In this document: positions 57,701-63,034 of the stretch, piece after piece
Position numbering within the stretch: position 1 is the stretch's first letter
Layout: the number at the start of each line of letters is the position of its first letter
Assembly (NCBI GenBank): GCA_905221605.1
Contig: CAJNDS010001024.1
Span: 1-64,000, forward strand
Length of the DNA stretch: 64,000 nucleotides
Origin: Symbiodinium natans
Lineage: Eukaryota; Sar; Dinophyceae; Suessiales; Symbiodiniaceae
Direction of reading: 5' to 3'
Program-made: the position numbers and the translations under genes
Notes under the pieces: model-generated
Databases searched by the model: none
Seen by the model: only the letters and a program-made list of their open reading frames with translations
What the model was told of the DNA's origin: nothing

Positions 57701-58994
57701 GTCAGCGCATCCCAATCGAGATGATACGCCGCAAGCTCTGCAACGCGCGGGGCCCCTTTACTTCACAGCAAAAACAGCTGAAGATGGTAGAGTCAATGTG
57801 TGCGGCAGCATCACACATTAAAAACAAAAACAGAAAACAAAAAAACGCGTAGGAAACGACGTCTGGATCCGACACAATGACAACCTGTCAAGAATCCTAG
57901 GTTGCAGAACTACCCTTCGCTCCATCAGATTTTTTCACAGGCTCCACAAAAACAAACTCCTTTGAACCCTCGAAGCAATCACACGTCCCGAAAATCCCAG
58001 GCCCTTGAAGACCCCTTGGTCCTCCCCAAGCCCACAAGGAACCCCCCATAAGTGCCCAGAAACGGAAGTGGCCCGAGTTCTCGCTAGGGGGCGGTGGCGG
58101 CGCCGGAGCCGAAGGCTCCCTTGTCAGGAGACTTTGAACGGGGACCCGGTGGAGGCTTTTGAGACAGGTCTTGTGGAGTTTGTGGCTTTGGGTTGGAGAG
58201 TTTCTGCTGTTGGGGCTCGAGGAGCTTCCTTGAATCAGCGCCCACTTTGGGCCATCTTTGTGCAAGGCTTGCTGGGTCAACATGAGAATGGCACAAAGTG
58301 CATCATGTTTCGGAAAGGTTGCTTCACTGAAAAGCTTGGTCCACGTGCTATGTGACTCTGCGCCGCCGGCTTACACCCAGAGCGCCCAACGTTCTGGACG
58401 TTGACTCAGACGGCTGGACACGAAGTAACGAGGCAACCCAAGAACAACCTCAACACCCCAAACCCCACACCCTAGCAGCCGTGGAACCACACTGCAGATT
58501 TCGCGGTGGCCGCATCGCGGGCGGCGTCCCGCGAGGTCTCGGCGATCCTGTTCAGGTTCAGGGCTCAGGGATATTTGGGAGTGCGTCGATTTGGGAGAAG
58601 AAGTTAAGGACGCGAACGCCGAACGCCCCCTGATTGTGGATTGCCTCCACGCTGCAATAGGAAATCCGTTCGTCTCGACTTGACTCCCTTCAAGCCAACC
58701 TTCCATTCACATGCAACCTTCATGCCATCCAATGAGCTCCACCACGAAGGCCCACGCATCACCCGTGATAGATACCCATGACAAGCGAACCCTAAAACCC
58801 CTCTTGCACGCAAAGAGACGCAGAAACCCTACTAAACCTGCAGCAAACTCGATATCACCCCCCCCCCCCCCCCGCCCGCGCAGTAAACCCGAAACTTTTC
58901 CCTCCCTCGGACCATGCCTCGAGGCTTGCTGCGCAAAGGCTGCCGCCTCGGCTCCCGCAGCCGCGGCGCGCGCCGCTTTCGCCGCGGGGTCCTC
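33703..58994 (-). CDS. Long modular gene: 13 repeats of a three-exon alpha-helical module, function unknown
   Basis: A minus-strand gene read as more than 40 tiny exons. Each module has exon B (30-45 nt, ends DRA[RK]Q or K), exon A (exactly 53 nt in all 13 modules, AFEEEKARKAAALERARR) and exon C (25-49 nt, variable linker beginning with a base completing Arg). Phases fit throughout: B and A start in phase 0, A ends in phase 2, C ends in phase 0. Every exon starts with G after AG. Of 38 clear donors about 28 are GC, 8 GA and 2 GT. The protein would be highly charged (E/K/R/A), probably one long helix or coiled coil with a ~42-residue period interrupted by B segments rich in Gly/Asp. The Xsc array occupies the B-A intron of module 11. 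The 5' end may lie upstream of 58994, and the 3' end beyond 33937 is unresolved. No family is recognised. A structural or scaffold role is only a guess. Confidence 0.7.
33937..34236 (-). CDS. Modular gene, module 13 (last recognised)
   Basis: B exon 34192-34236 (DTRSRGEAGMDRAKQ, GC donor) and A exon 33937-33989 (AFEQEKARKAAALERAS, then split Arg codon, GC donor). A C exon is not certain. The Arg/Ala-rich stretch 33703-33748 is the best candidate, but its phase fits only a reading unlike other C exons. A shows an E-to-Q change at position 4 and a serine near the end, so this terminal copy is more diverged. Confidence 0.65.
34728..35309 (-). CDS. Modular gene, module 12
   Basis: B 35268-35309 (EARSREGGMDRAKQ, GC donor), A 34867-34919 (canonical 18-residue A, GC donor, TTAG acceptor), C 34728-34761 (R-ASAESQGAVPQ, GA donor). 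Telomere-type TTTAGGG-like repeats lie in its A-C intron (34810-34850) and in the next intron. Confidence 0.7.
35345..35475. repeat. AAT/ATAATA-rich microsatellite in an intron
   Basis: About 130 bases of imperfect trinucleotide repeats (AATAACAATAATA type), ending in an AAG run. Lies in the C-B intron of modules 11 and 12. Confidence 0.85.
35516..35590. repeat. Short direct repeats around a hairpin
   Basis: GCTTTAAAGTCAA occurs near 35519 and again near 35578, bracketing CAGGACCCCCTCA and TGAGGGGTCC inverted segments. Intron-located, possibly a small mobile element. Confidence 0.45.
35993..36546 (-). CDS. Modular gene, module 11, A and C exons (downstream half)
   Basis: A exon 36494-36546 (AFEEEKARKAAALDRARR; E-to-D at position 14) has one of the only two GT donors (AAG|GTGGGA). 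C exon starts at 36032 after GACAG (R-AAAENGTPGHRGS); its end near 35993 is approximate. The matching B exon lies 10.1 kb away at 46641-46685, on the other side of the Xsc array. Confidence 0.65.
37228..39114 (-). CDS. xsc: Sulfoacetaldehyde acetyltransferase (Xsc), array copy 1
   Basis: A 628-residue ThDP-dependent enzyme that converts sulfoacetaldehyde and phosphate to acetyl phosphate and sulfite. From M41/M43 it follows bacterial Xsc (about 590 residues) closely end to end: AFGIIGSAMMP (61-71), DCAHECNAGMMADGY with the catalytic-type Glu89, AQNGPGITNF (111-120), ThDP/Mg site GDGAFGISVNE (497-507) with N526, then YQWGAEKRNTTLWY (527-540) and ELGEPFRRDAMK (602-613). Acetolactate synthase and oxalyl-CoA decarboxylase lack these. 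Residues 1-40 are an added leader, rich in Arg/Ser/Met with GRQFAT at 22-27, resembling a mitochondrial presequence. No intron. The ATG context is GCGAAATGG. It is the last copy in transcription order. The protein is identical to copy 2. Confidence 0.92.
   Translation of the reverse strand: MALSRMTRSMCDAMRPIGSLSGRQFATVNGKPLHGQRKPAMRMTTEEAFVKTLQMHGIKNAFGIIGSAMMPISDLFPAAGIKFWDCAHECNAGMMADGYTRTTGKMSMMIAQNGPGITNFVTPVKTAYWNHTPLLLVTPQAANKTIGQGGFQEVEQLAMFKDTVCYQEEVRDPTRICEVLNRVIEKAYHCSAPAQINIPRDFWTQVVDMSLPTGVKLERGAGGAASTKAAAEMLAEAKFPVILNGAGVILSGAVDASVKLAERLSAPVCCNYQHNDAFPGDHPLHMGPLGYNGSKAAMEAISKADVVLALGTRLNPFSTLPCYGMEYWPKDAKLIQVDINSDRIGLTKPVDVGIQGDAGLVAEALLAALPPSAGDAGRTERLKLVEEKKQAWGKELEGMDHELDDEGTTWNKRAREAQPNRLSPRQAWRAIMRVMPKDAIMSSDIGNNCAIGNAYPSFPSPRKYLAPGLFGPCGYGFPSILGAKVGNPSVPVVGFAGDGAFGISVNELTACGRGDWPGVTMVVFRNYQWGAEKRNTTLWYQDNFVGTELNAGVEYAQMAKACGLKGIKAESVEELEKAVTSAIEGQMQRNETTLIEVVLNQELGEPFRRDAMKPPVEIAKIHASDMCE
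39115..39669 (-). promoter_or_regulatory. Intergenic spacer between Xsc copies 1 and 2
   Basis: Read on the minus strand, the ATG of copy 1 is preceded by a pyrimidine-rich leader (CTCACCCTCTCCCTCTTT). A CTTCAG at about 39159-39164 would be a suitable trans-splice acceptor, giving a ~45-base untranslated leader. Just upstream is a stretch ending GCTCAAG (39165-39184) that resembles the end of the spliced leader only weakly. The rest is the 3' flank of copy 2. No poly(A) signal is recognised. Confidence 0.45.
39670..41556 (-). CDS. xsc: Sulfoacetaldehyde acetyltransferase (Xsc), array copy 2
   Basis: 628 residues with protein sequence identical to copy 1. DNA differences are few and silent (for example at 40000 and 40056). 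All ThDP features and the mitochondrial-like leader are intact. Near-identity including the spacers points to recent duplication or ongoing gene conversion. Dinoflagellates commonly transcribe such arrays together and split the message by trans-splicing. Confidence 0.92.
   Translation of the reverse strand: MALSRMTRSMCDAMRPIGSLSGRQFATVNGKPLHGQRKPAMRMTTEEAFVKTLQMHGIKNAFGIIGSAMMPISDLFPAAGIKFWDCAHECNAGMMADGYTRTTGKMSMMIAQNGPGITNFVTPVKTAYWNHTPLLLVTPQAANKTIGQGGFQEVEQLAMFKDTVCYQEEVRDPTRICEVLNRVIEKAYHCSAPAQINIPRDFWTQVVDMSLPTGVKLERGAGGAASTKAAAEMLAEAKFPVILNGAGVILSGAVDASVKLAERLSAPVCCNYQHNDAFPGDHPLHMGPLGYNGSKAAMEAISKADVVLALGTRLNPFSTLPCYGMEYWPKDAKLIQVDINSDRIGLTKPVDVGIQGDAGLVAEALLAALPPSAGDAGRTERLKLVEEKKQAWGKELEGMDHELDDEGTTWNKRAREAQPNRLSPRQAWRAIMRVMPKDAIMSSDIGNNCAIGNAYPSFPSPRKYLAPGLFGPCGYGFPSILGAKVGNPSVPVVGFAGDGAFGISVNELTACGRGDWPGVTMVVFRNYQWGAEKRNTTLWYQDNFVGTELNAGVEYAQMAKACGLKGIKAESVEELEKAVTSAIEGQMQRNETTLIEVVLNQELGEPFRRDAMKPPVEIAKIHASDMCE
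41557..42111 (-). promoter_or_regulatory. Intergenic spacer between Xsc copies 2 and 3
   Basis: 555 bases, essentially the same as the 39115-39669 spacer, including the pyrimidine tract, the candidate acceptor, the internal-only segment and the 3' flank. Confidence 0.45.
42112..43998 (-). CDS. xsc: Sulfoacetaldehyde acetyltransferase (Xsc), array copy 3
   Basis: 628 residues differing from copy 1 by V522I, next to the ThDP-binding segment (MIVFRN), and K560E. Catalytic-type Glu89, GDG at 497-499 and the presequence are unchanged, so it should be active. Confidence 0.92.
   Translation of the reverse strand: MALSRMTRSMCDAMRPIGSLSGRQFATVNGKPLHGQRKPAMRMTTEEAFVKTLQMHGIKNAFGIIGSAMMPISDLFPAAGIKFWDCAHECNAGMMADGYTRTTGKMSMMIAQNGPGITNFVTPVKTAYWNHTPLLLVTPQAANKTIGQGGFQEVEQLAMFKDTVCYQEEVRDPTRICEVLNRVIEKAYHCSAPAQINIPRDFWTQVVDMSLPTGVKLERGAGGAASTKAAAEMLAEAKFPVILNGAGVILSGAVDASVKLAERLSAPVCCNYQHNDAFPGDHPLHMGPLGYNGSKAAMEAISKADVVLALGTRLNPFSTLPCYGMEYWPKDAKLIQVDINSDRIGLTKPVDVGIQGDAGLVAEALLAALPPSAGDAGRTERLKLVEEKKQAWGKELEGMDHELDDEGTTWNKRAREAQPNRLSPRQAWRAIMRVMPKDAIMSSDIGNNCAIGNAYPSFPSPRKYLAPGLFGPCGYGFPSILGAKVGNPSVPVVGFAGDGAFGISVNELTACGRGDWPGVTMIVFRNYQWGAEKRNTTLWYQDNFVGTELNAGVEYAQMAEACGLKGIKAESVEELEKAVTSAIEGQMQRNETTLIEVVLNQELGEPFRRDAMKPPVEIAKIHASDMCE
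43999..44557 (-). promoter_or_regulatory. Intergenic spacer between Xsc copies 3 and 4
   Basis: 559 bases. Like the other two spacers, but with a perfect 18-bp palindrome at 44089-44106 (GCTTCGGGATCCCGAAGC), imperfect in the others, and small changes in the 3' flank near 44345-44365 that resemble the outer left flank (36834-37227) more than the other spacers do. Confidence 0.45.
44558..46444 (-). CDS. xsc: Sulfoacetaldehyde acetyltransferase (Xsc), array copy 4 (first transcribed)
   Basis: 628 residues with V522I and Q541E relative to copy 1. All motifs and the presequence are intact. It shares V522I with copy 3, so copies 3-4 and 1-2 form two pairs. Its upstream sequence differs from that of copies 1-3 beyond about 46497, so any promoter or first acceptor for the array would lie in the remaining ~140 bases of the host intron or further upstream. 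Confidence 0.92.
   Translation of the reverse strand: MALSRMTRSMCDAMRPIGSLSGRQFATVNGKPLHGQRKPAMRMTTEEAFVKTLQMHGIKNAFGIIGSAMMPISDLFPAAGIKFWDCAHECNAGMMADGYTRTTGKMSMMIAQNGPGITNFVTPVKTAYWNHTPLLLVTPQAANKTIGQGGFQEVEQLAMFKDTVCYQEEVRDPTRICEVLNRVIEKAYHCSAPAQINIPRDFWTQVVDMSLPTGVKLERGAGGAASTKAAAEMLAEAKFPVILNGAGVILSGAVDASVKLAERLSAPVCCNYQHNDAFPGDHPLHMGPLGYNGSKAAMEAISKADVVLALGTRLNPFSTLPCYGMEYWPKDAKLIQVDINSDRIGLTKPVDVGIQGDAGLVAEALLAALPPSAGDAGRTERLKLVEEKKQAWGKELEGMDHELDDEGTTWNKRAREAQPNRLSPRQAWRAIMRVMPKDAIMSSDIGNNCAIGNAYPSFPSPRKYLAPGLFGPCGYGFPSILGAKVGNPSVPVVGFAGDGAFGISVNELTACGRGDWPGVTMIVFRNYQWGAEKRNTTLWYEDNFVGTELNAGVEYAQMAKACGLKGIKAESVEELEKAVTSAIEGQMQRNETTLIEVVLNQELGEPFRRDAMKPPVEIAKIHASDMCE
46641..46685 (-). 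CDS. Modular gene, module 11, B exon (upstream half)
   Basis: Encodes ESSSRNDSGLDRARQ after a TTCAG acceptor, with a GC donor (CGGCAG|GCCAGT). Its partner A exon is at 36494-36546. The intervening 10.1-kb intron is almost entirely the Xsc array. Confidence 0.7.
47040..47200. repeat. Degenerate CCCTAAA block in an intron
   Basis: Scattered CCCTAAA and variants (CCCTTAA, CCATAAA) over ~150 bases, within the C-B intron of modules 10 and 11. Confidence 0.7.
47228..48075 (-). CDS. Modular gene, module 10
   Basis: B 48031-48075 (AGASNQDAGIDRARK, GC donor), A 47702-47754 (canonical, GC donor), C 47228-47255 (R-AQQEAPAAQ, GA donor CTCAG|GACTGG). Confidence 0.7.
47341..47440. repeat. MITE-like G/C-arm inverted repeat in an intron
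   Basis: CCCCCTACTACCCCCCT on the left is mirrored by AGGGGGGTAGTG then CAGGGGG on the right, around a TTAAG-rich core. Lies between the A and C exons of module 10. Confidence 0.45.
48251..48731 (-). CDS. Modular gene, module 9
   Basis: B 48687-48731 (DAAPKTDTGIDRARQ, GC donor), A 48419-48471 (canonical, GC donor), C 48251-48275 (R-ASAEKREE, GC donor). Confidence 0.7.
48853..49440 (-). CDS. Modular gene, module 8
   Basis: B 49411-49440 is the shortest B exon (EVGSLDRAKQ, GC donor). A 49289-49341 (canonical, GC donor) lies only 69 bases away, the smallest intron. C 48853-48889 (R-ARAAAQNGHDPE, GA donor CCGAG|GACTGC). Confidence 0.7.
49572..50226 (-). CDS. Modular gene, module 7
   Basis: B 50188-50226 (DANRDSGLDRAKQ, GC donor), A 49859-49911 (AFEEEKARKAAALEKARR, GC donor), C 49572-49614 (R-MSAESSQPNRGAEQ, GA donor). 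This C exon resembles that of module 1 (SAENSHPNRGADPPQ), so C types recur along the gene. Confidence 0.7.
50365..50953 (-). CDS. Modular gene, module 6
   Basis: B 50909-50953 (DGGSNHDVGIDRARK, GC donor), A 50531-50583 (canonical, GC donor), C 50365-50404 (R-AQAEKQEAQEPPQ, GA donor). Paralogous to module 4 through a recent 1.2-kb duplication. A CCCTAAA block at 50461-50505 lies in its A-C intron. Confidence 0.7.
51020..51454 (-). CDS. Modular gene, module 5
   Basis: B 51410-51454 (EASPKNDTGIDRARQ, GC donor), A 51180-51232 (canonical, GC donor), C 51020-51044 (R-ATAEKQEE, GC donor). Almost identical to module 3, introns included. Confidence 0.7.
51593..52149 (-). CDS. Modular gene, module 4
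   Basis: B 52105-52149 (DGGSNHDVGIDRARK, GC donor), A 51755-51807 (canonical, GC donor), C 51593-51623 (R-AQAEKQEAPQ, GA donor). Confidence 0.7.
52231..52677 (-). CDS. Modular gene, module 3
   Basis: B 52633-52677 (EASPKNDTGIDRARQ, GC donor), A 52403-52455 (canonical, GC donor), C 52231-52255 (R-ATAEKKEE, GC donor). Confidence 0.7.
53205..53757 (-). CDS. Modular gene, module 2
   Basis: B 53713-53757 (DMGAKNDSGVDRARQ, GC donor), A 53596-53648 (canonical, GC donor), C 53205-53244 (R-ARAEAQNGNGPSE, GA donor CCGAG|GACTTG). A TTTAGGG-like block (53258-53326) lies just upstream of the C exon. Confidence 0.7.
53835..54191 (-). CDS. Modular gene, module 1
   Basis: B 54150-54191 (DGANNEGGLDRAKQ) with a GT donor, the only GT after a B exon. 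A 54002-54054 (canonical, GC donor). C 53835-53883 (R-GSAENSHPNRGADPPQ, GA donor). Confidence 0.7.
54350..54562 (-). CDS. Modular gene, leading half-module with A exon split by an extra intron
   Basis: Exon 54527-54562 (ARKAFAEEKARK, GC donor) and exon 54350-54400 (AAALDKARAARAAAQNQ, GC donor). Joined, they equal an A exon plus a short C linker. The A unit is cut after the second Lys, so either an intron was gained here or the ancestral A exon was two exons. Confidence 0.65.
55140..55215. repeat. C-rich pyrimidine tract
   Basis: About 75 bases of C runs with TT/AA interruptions. Part of the 3.9-kb intron or spacer upstream of the leading half-module. Confidence 0.8.
55503..55591 (-). CDS. 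Candidate exon with WNDGAVW motif
   Basis: After a CCTAG acceptor it encodes SFQMGSEVYEGTLNKEG, then KLVWNDGAVWIR, and ends at a GT donor (CCGT|GTGAAC). The pattern of a beta-strand, a Lys/Gly turn, then W-x-DG-x-VW is common in dinoflagellate proteins as far as I recall. No neighbours can be joined in phase. It lies in the 3.9-kb gap between 58493 and 54562, so it may belong to the modular gene or be an embedded gene. Confidence 0.4.
55600..58080. other. Stretch without recognised gene, possibly intron
   Basis: No confident coding exon. A short Ala-rich segment at 56940-56995 can be read on either strand with a plausible splice site. A GT microsatellite occurs at 57471-57497. Confidence 0.4.
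58084..58160 (-). CDS. Candidate terminal exon with RS-like tail
   Basis: The minus strand reads KPPPGPRSKSPDKGAFGSG, then AATAP and a stop at 58084. RSxSP tails are typical of RNA-associated proteins. It resembles the tail proposed at 60952-61015. It could end the Gly/Cys-rich gene or be an alternative end. Its upstream acceptor is not certain. Confidence 0.35.
58493..58547 (-). CDS. Modular gene, N-terminal helical exon 2
   Basis: 55 bases after AACAG. They complete an Arg codon and encode IAETSRDAARDAATAKSA, ending in phase 0 at a GT donor. The phase suits the half-module exon at 54562. Ala/Arg/Glu-rich helix like the repeats. Confidence 0.5.
58855..58875. repeat. Homopolymer C run
   Basis: Near-uninterrupted C run directly 3' (minus-strand sense) of the Ala-rich exon, with similar runs elsewhere in the window. 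Confidence 0.85.
58918..58994 (-). CDS. Modular gene, N-terminal Ala-rich exon 1 (earliest recognised)
   Basis: 77 bases after CACCAG: EDPAAKAARAAAAGAEAAA, then FAQQAS and AG|GC, a phase-2 GC donor like that of the A exons. Joining to 58547 is phase-correct. The initiation codon was not found and must lie further upstream. Confidence 0.5.
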
Positions 58995-59529
58995 CTGGTG
59001 AGGGCAAAGCAGGCGAGTCTGAGCTGCTCTCGTTCAAAACTGTGTATGGGGTCGATATGAGACAATCGAGGGGATGTTCATGCCTTATAATAATCTGACT
59101 CATATGGCGAGTCAAAGATGTGTTCTTGCAATTGTACCACGTATACACCTTTCCGATGAACTCAACGATTGCTACGTTGAGTTTTGCGCGTGCTCCCGAT
59201 GGTTGCACACACCGTAACAGCGTCGACTTCAGAATGCAGCGACTTGACATGCTCGGGTCCAATGTACCTCTGGGAACGAACACACAGAGGTGGAATCAAC
59301 AGGCTGAGTCCACTCTCCCCTCTTCTGGACCCTGAATAGGCCCAACCCCCCCGCCCCTCAACCAAAACCTTGACAAGTACACCTATAGGTACGTTCATCC
59401 GGCAGGGCTTGCAGGTAGGACCATGGTAGAGGATGCAAACCCAAGCCCGGAATTTCGGAAGGGTTTTCCCAGTCCGAAATAGCCCGGGGAGGTGGCGGCG
59501 GTCTTGGCAAACCTGACCAGACCAGTACA

Positions 59530-59655
59530 GTAAGGGTTTGGCTTCTTTGTTCTAGGATCTTCGGGTTTCGGGCGAACTTGAAAGGGGTCCTCAAGAGATC
59601 GCCATGCCTCATCGCATTCAAAGTCTTTCGAGGGAGGTGGGGGGCATGACATCGT
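59530..59655 (-). CDS. Candidate exon of unknown gene
   Basis: A hydrophilic, protein-like minus-strand segment (PPPSKDFECDEAWRSLEDPF, then QVRPKPEDPRTKKPNP). Borders are uncertain. It lies between the Gly/Cys-rich gene and the modular gene and could belong to either. Confidence 0.35.
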
Positions 59656-59819
59656 TTGAACCAGACGCACCCTTGGCGACTAATTGCCGTGTTCTCGCTT
59701 CGGCTGACATTCTATCATTCTTCGCTATGTAGACCCTAAACTTACAAACCCAGAACCTCAAAAGCCTTAAGACCCTATCATACGCAACCAGAACGCAGCC
59801 AAGGAGCCTAAGCAACCAC

Positions 59820-62800
59820 CTCCAGGACCGCAGGGCCCAGGACCGCAGGGCCCAGGGCCGCAGGGTCCTCCGGGCAAGCGGGGCGTTTCGATTGGGGTGC
59901 ACCGAGGATGGGCTTTGGGCTTCGGTGCCAAGCGTGACACTGCGGACTCCTCTGAAATCCATCAGCCCTGAATGGCCCTGAGCCCATCAAATAGCCGCAA
60001 CATCGCGACTCACCGAGAAAATCTAAGCGGTGACTGAACAGTGGCCTGGGCCGCAGGGTCCGCAGGGTCCACAGGGCCCGCAGCCACATGGCCCACAAGG
60101 CCCCGGGCCCATGCCACCACCTGCAGATGCATTAAACAACTTATACATTTTTAGATATGTATACAGCGTAGTTTGTTGACACAATACATTATTTTACTGC
60201 GAACATCCCCACCCTCTCTTGGTAGAGATACCCTGGGGTTGGGCACTCCAGGGACACTCTGGGGCTGGGCACTCCGGGGACACTCTAGACTGTGGGGCCA
60301 GGGAGGCTCTGGGGTTGGGCACTCCAGGGACACTAGAGTTGGGCAGTTGGGCACTCCAGGGATGAGCGAGGAGTAGACCAGGCGAGGAGAAGAGTTCCGG
60401 GCGAGGAGAAGACTTGAGTTTAAAGTCTAACAACCCCACACGGAGGGTGGGGAACGATATGTGTTGAGGCGTAGGCGTACAGCTCGTTCAAGGATGTTCA
60501 AGGCCACGGGCCAGTTTCACATCATGCTCGCTTGCTCGAGATACGGAGATTAAAAACCGGAGATTGAAGACCGGAGCATGCATTTAAAATGCCAGGTCCA
60601 GGAAATGTCAGGAACAACTCAACCGGCATCAATTTCACCTCGAGCGAAAGGTTAGCACGTGAAATCAGAGGCTGCGCTGCAGGAAGCTTCGGGGACGAGC
60701 CTGATGACCCGTAGCTGCCTAGGTATGAATCCAAGACTTTCGCCCAAACTACAAGAGTGGAGAAACGTGAGACCATTTTCAGAGGCTCGTCTGGCCAAGC
60801 CTGTGAGCAAGGCAGAACGTGTAACTACTGTAGTGGCATGGCAACTGGCTTTCGTACAGATTGACAAATCACTTCGCAAGCTTCCTTGCTGCTTTGAGGA
60901 TGACGAGGATCAGTGGGCAGATACTATGATTATGATGCTCAAACCTGAACTTCATTTCCGGCCTCCCCCTTTCGGCGGCGACCGCGAGCGGTCGCGGCGG
61001 TCCGAGGGCGCCGACCTAGGTACGTCATGACCCATCTGCGCGGATATTGCCACCATGGCTTGAGCCAGGGCACGATTCGTTGCAACCACCACAGCCACCG
61101 CAGCCAGGCCCACCACATCCCATGCATCCTCCGTCATCTTCCGTAGCCCGTGATGGTTGGCATGTCGGATAGCTTGGGGGGGGATCGGCAGCAAATCGAA
61201 ACTAACTGTCGCTCGTGCCGTTGAGCATGTGACTCGATTGAGCCATGCTACAATGTCGTGAGACCCAGGTCCCCTTTAAGCTTGTTGAGTCCCGTTCTGG
61301 ATCCGGGGCGCGCTGGCAACACGCTTCGCCAACCACGACCGAACTGGTTTTTGCAGTTAGGGTTGGGCCCGACAAGTTTGAGTTTCAGAGTTGGAAGGTG
61401 TTTGATAACTCATCATGTCAGGCCCGAACTCCTCCACCACAGCCACCGCAGCAACCGCCGCAGCAGCCTCCGCAGCCTCCGCAACCAGGCCCCATGCAGC
61501 CTGGGCCGCAGCCTGTGAGTGAGAGGTGGGCCAAGGGAGCTCTTTAAGACTTTTCAGCGCGACACAGCCTGAGTCGTCAACAAGATAAAAAAATATATAT
61601 ATATATATATATATTATGGCAGCTGTGACTGTCAGCTTTGAGTTCCTACACGCTAAGACTGTGCATCTTGCGTCACTTTGATGTTTTTGCGCACGCCGAG
61701 AAAAAGGCTGCCCACCTGGACCGCAGCCGCCCCCAGGACAGCAGCCTGCTACAGTGCATCAGTTCAGAACTTAACGGAGTCTGCCAAGCTTTGATCCCAC
61801 CTCCCATGCAGCAGCCACCTGCTGGCCCACAATTGCCGCCGCAGCCTGGGCCACAGCCGCCGCAGCTCCCACCACAATTCCCGCCGCAGCCACCGCTGCA
61901 GCTCCCTCCGCAGGCTCCGCCGGAGTTCCCACCGGAGTTGTTTCCACCACCTGGGCAGGCGCCTGGGCCACTACCTGGGCCACTGCCAGAGCAGCCGCTG
62001 CCGCCCATGGGGCAGCCGCCCATGCCACCCATCATCATGGGGTTCATCATGCCTCCCATCATCATCATGGGATTCATATTGCCTCAGCTGCGAGACAAAT
62101 CGCGGAGCAGCACGGCTTCCCGACAAACATCGGCAGGCATCCCTAAAACCCTAAACCCTAAACCCTACACCCTAAATATAACCCTAAACCATATATTCCT
62201 ACAAGTTTGGGGGTACCTTGTTTCCGCCGCGGTTCCCATCATCTGCGTCATCATAGAGGGGTCGATGCCCATTTGCTTGAACATGCTCTCCATCTGCTTC
62301 CTTGGCGGGCCGGCGTCCCTTCACACAGAGACTTACCTACTTAGTAGATTACTAACTTGTTTTAAACTTGAAACTTTTGACTCTTTAACTCTGCTCACGG
62401 CCAGTCATTCGGCTCAGGATCGGGTCCATGCCCATCTGCTTCATGACGGCCTGTAGGGGGGATGGGAGTGGAGTGGTTGAGTCGACTTAGGCTTCAGCAA
62501 TCAGATTTTTGTTGGTTCAAGTTGGGCACAGTTCCGGATCTACTGCCGTCCAGGCGCGGGGTCCATGCCCATTTGCTTCATGAGCTTCTCAAACGGACCT
62601 CGTATTCTCGAGATGTAAACACAAAGGGCCATGAGGTGCGCATGAGCTCAGAAGTCTCCCGAATCACTACACCAAAGTCTGATCTCGACTGACAGCGACT
62701 GACAAATTAATCTTCCGAACCAAGGCGCTCTTCTTGGAACTGCTACCACCCCCACCGCCTCCTTCCTTTTCGCCTCCTCCGTCCTGCAGCCATGCACTGC

Positions 62801-63034
62801 AACGCGGCCCTCTACCCTGGGAAGTACATGCCAGCACCCCGCCGAAATTTTGGGAGTTTGGCATGGGCCCCCGCTTGGCCTTCTCATTCTCTGCGAGTTT
62901 CGATGCCATCGCGAGATACTGCCTCAAGTTGCAACAGCTCTGCACCAAAACCTTGTTAAGCTCAGGGCCGACGCCCTACGAAGCTCTGCTGACGCTGTTA
63001 CCTGGTAGTTGGCCAGCTCTGCTAGACGAATCAT
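59820..63034 (-). CDS. Multi-exon gene: KQMG-D-P repeats plus Gly/Cys/Pro/Met-rich exons, function unknown
   Basis: Likely first exon 63002-63034 (MIRLAELANYQ, donor GTAACA), then 62918 downwards (YLAMASKLAENEKAKR) and 62721-62783 (Gly-rich, ending SSSKKSAL). Three exons carry the same motif: near 62535-62598 and 62399-62450 (both MKQMGMDP) and 62217-~62320 (MFKQMGIDP then SMMTQMMGTAAE). Then come symmetric phase-1 exons: 61801-62082 (MNPMMMMGGMMNP, then Gly/Cys-rich), 61432-61512, about 61087-61128, 60046-60120 and 59820-59867 (CGPCGPG type); the four with firm borders have lengths that are multiples of three. Exact donors in the KQMG part are uncertain. A possible alternative last exon 60952-61015 reads SAPSDRRDRSRSPPKGGGRK then stop, an RS-like tail. 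No family recognised. The composition hints at an RNA-granule or metal-binding low-complexity protein, which is inference only. It could be continuous with the modular gene. Confidence 0.5.
61585..61616. repeat. TA dinucleotide run in an intron
   Basis: About 15 TA units following an A run, between two Gly/Cys-rich exons. Confidence 0.9.
62137..62190. repeat. CCCTAAA-type block in an intron
   Basis: A few CCCTAAA, CCCTACA and CCCTAAAT units just downstream of the third KQMG exon. Confidence 0.75.

Noticed and set aside
59811-60110. Plus-strand collagen-like reading (PQGPQGPQG)
   Set aside because: The minus-strand reading (CGPCGPG) has matching phases and splice sites with the other Gly/Cys exons and joins exons sharing KQMG motifs on the same strand. 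The plus reading has no such partners.
61432-62082. Plus-strand Pro/Gln-rich protein with a GTGAGT donor
   Set aside because: Attractive splice site, but all neighbouring evidence (three KQMG exons, likely ATG exon with GTAACA donor) is on the minus strand. Kept only as an alternative to test.
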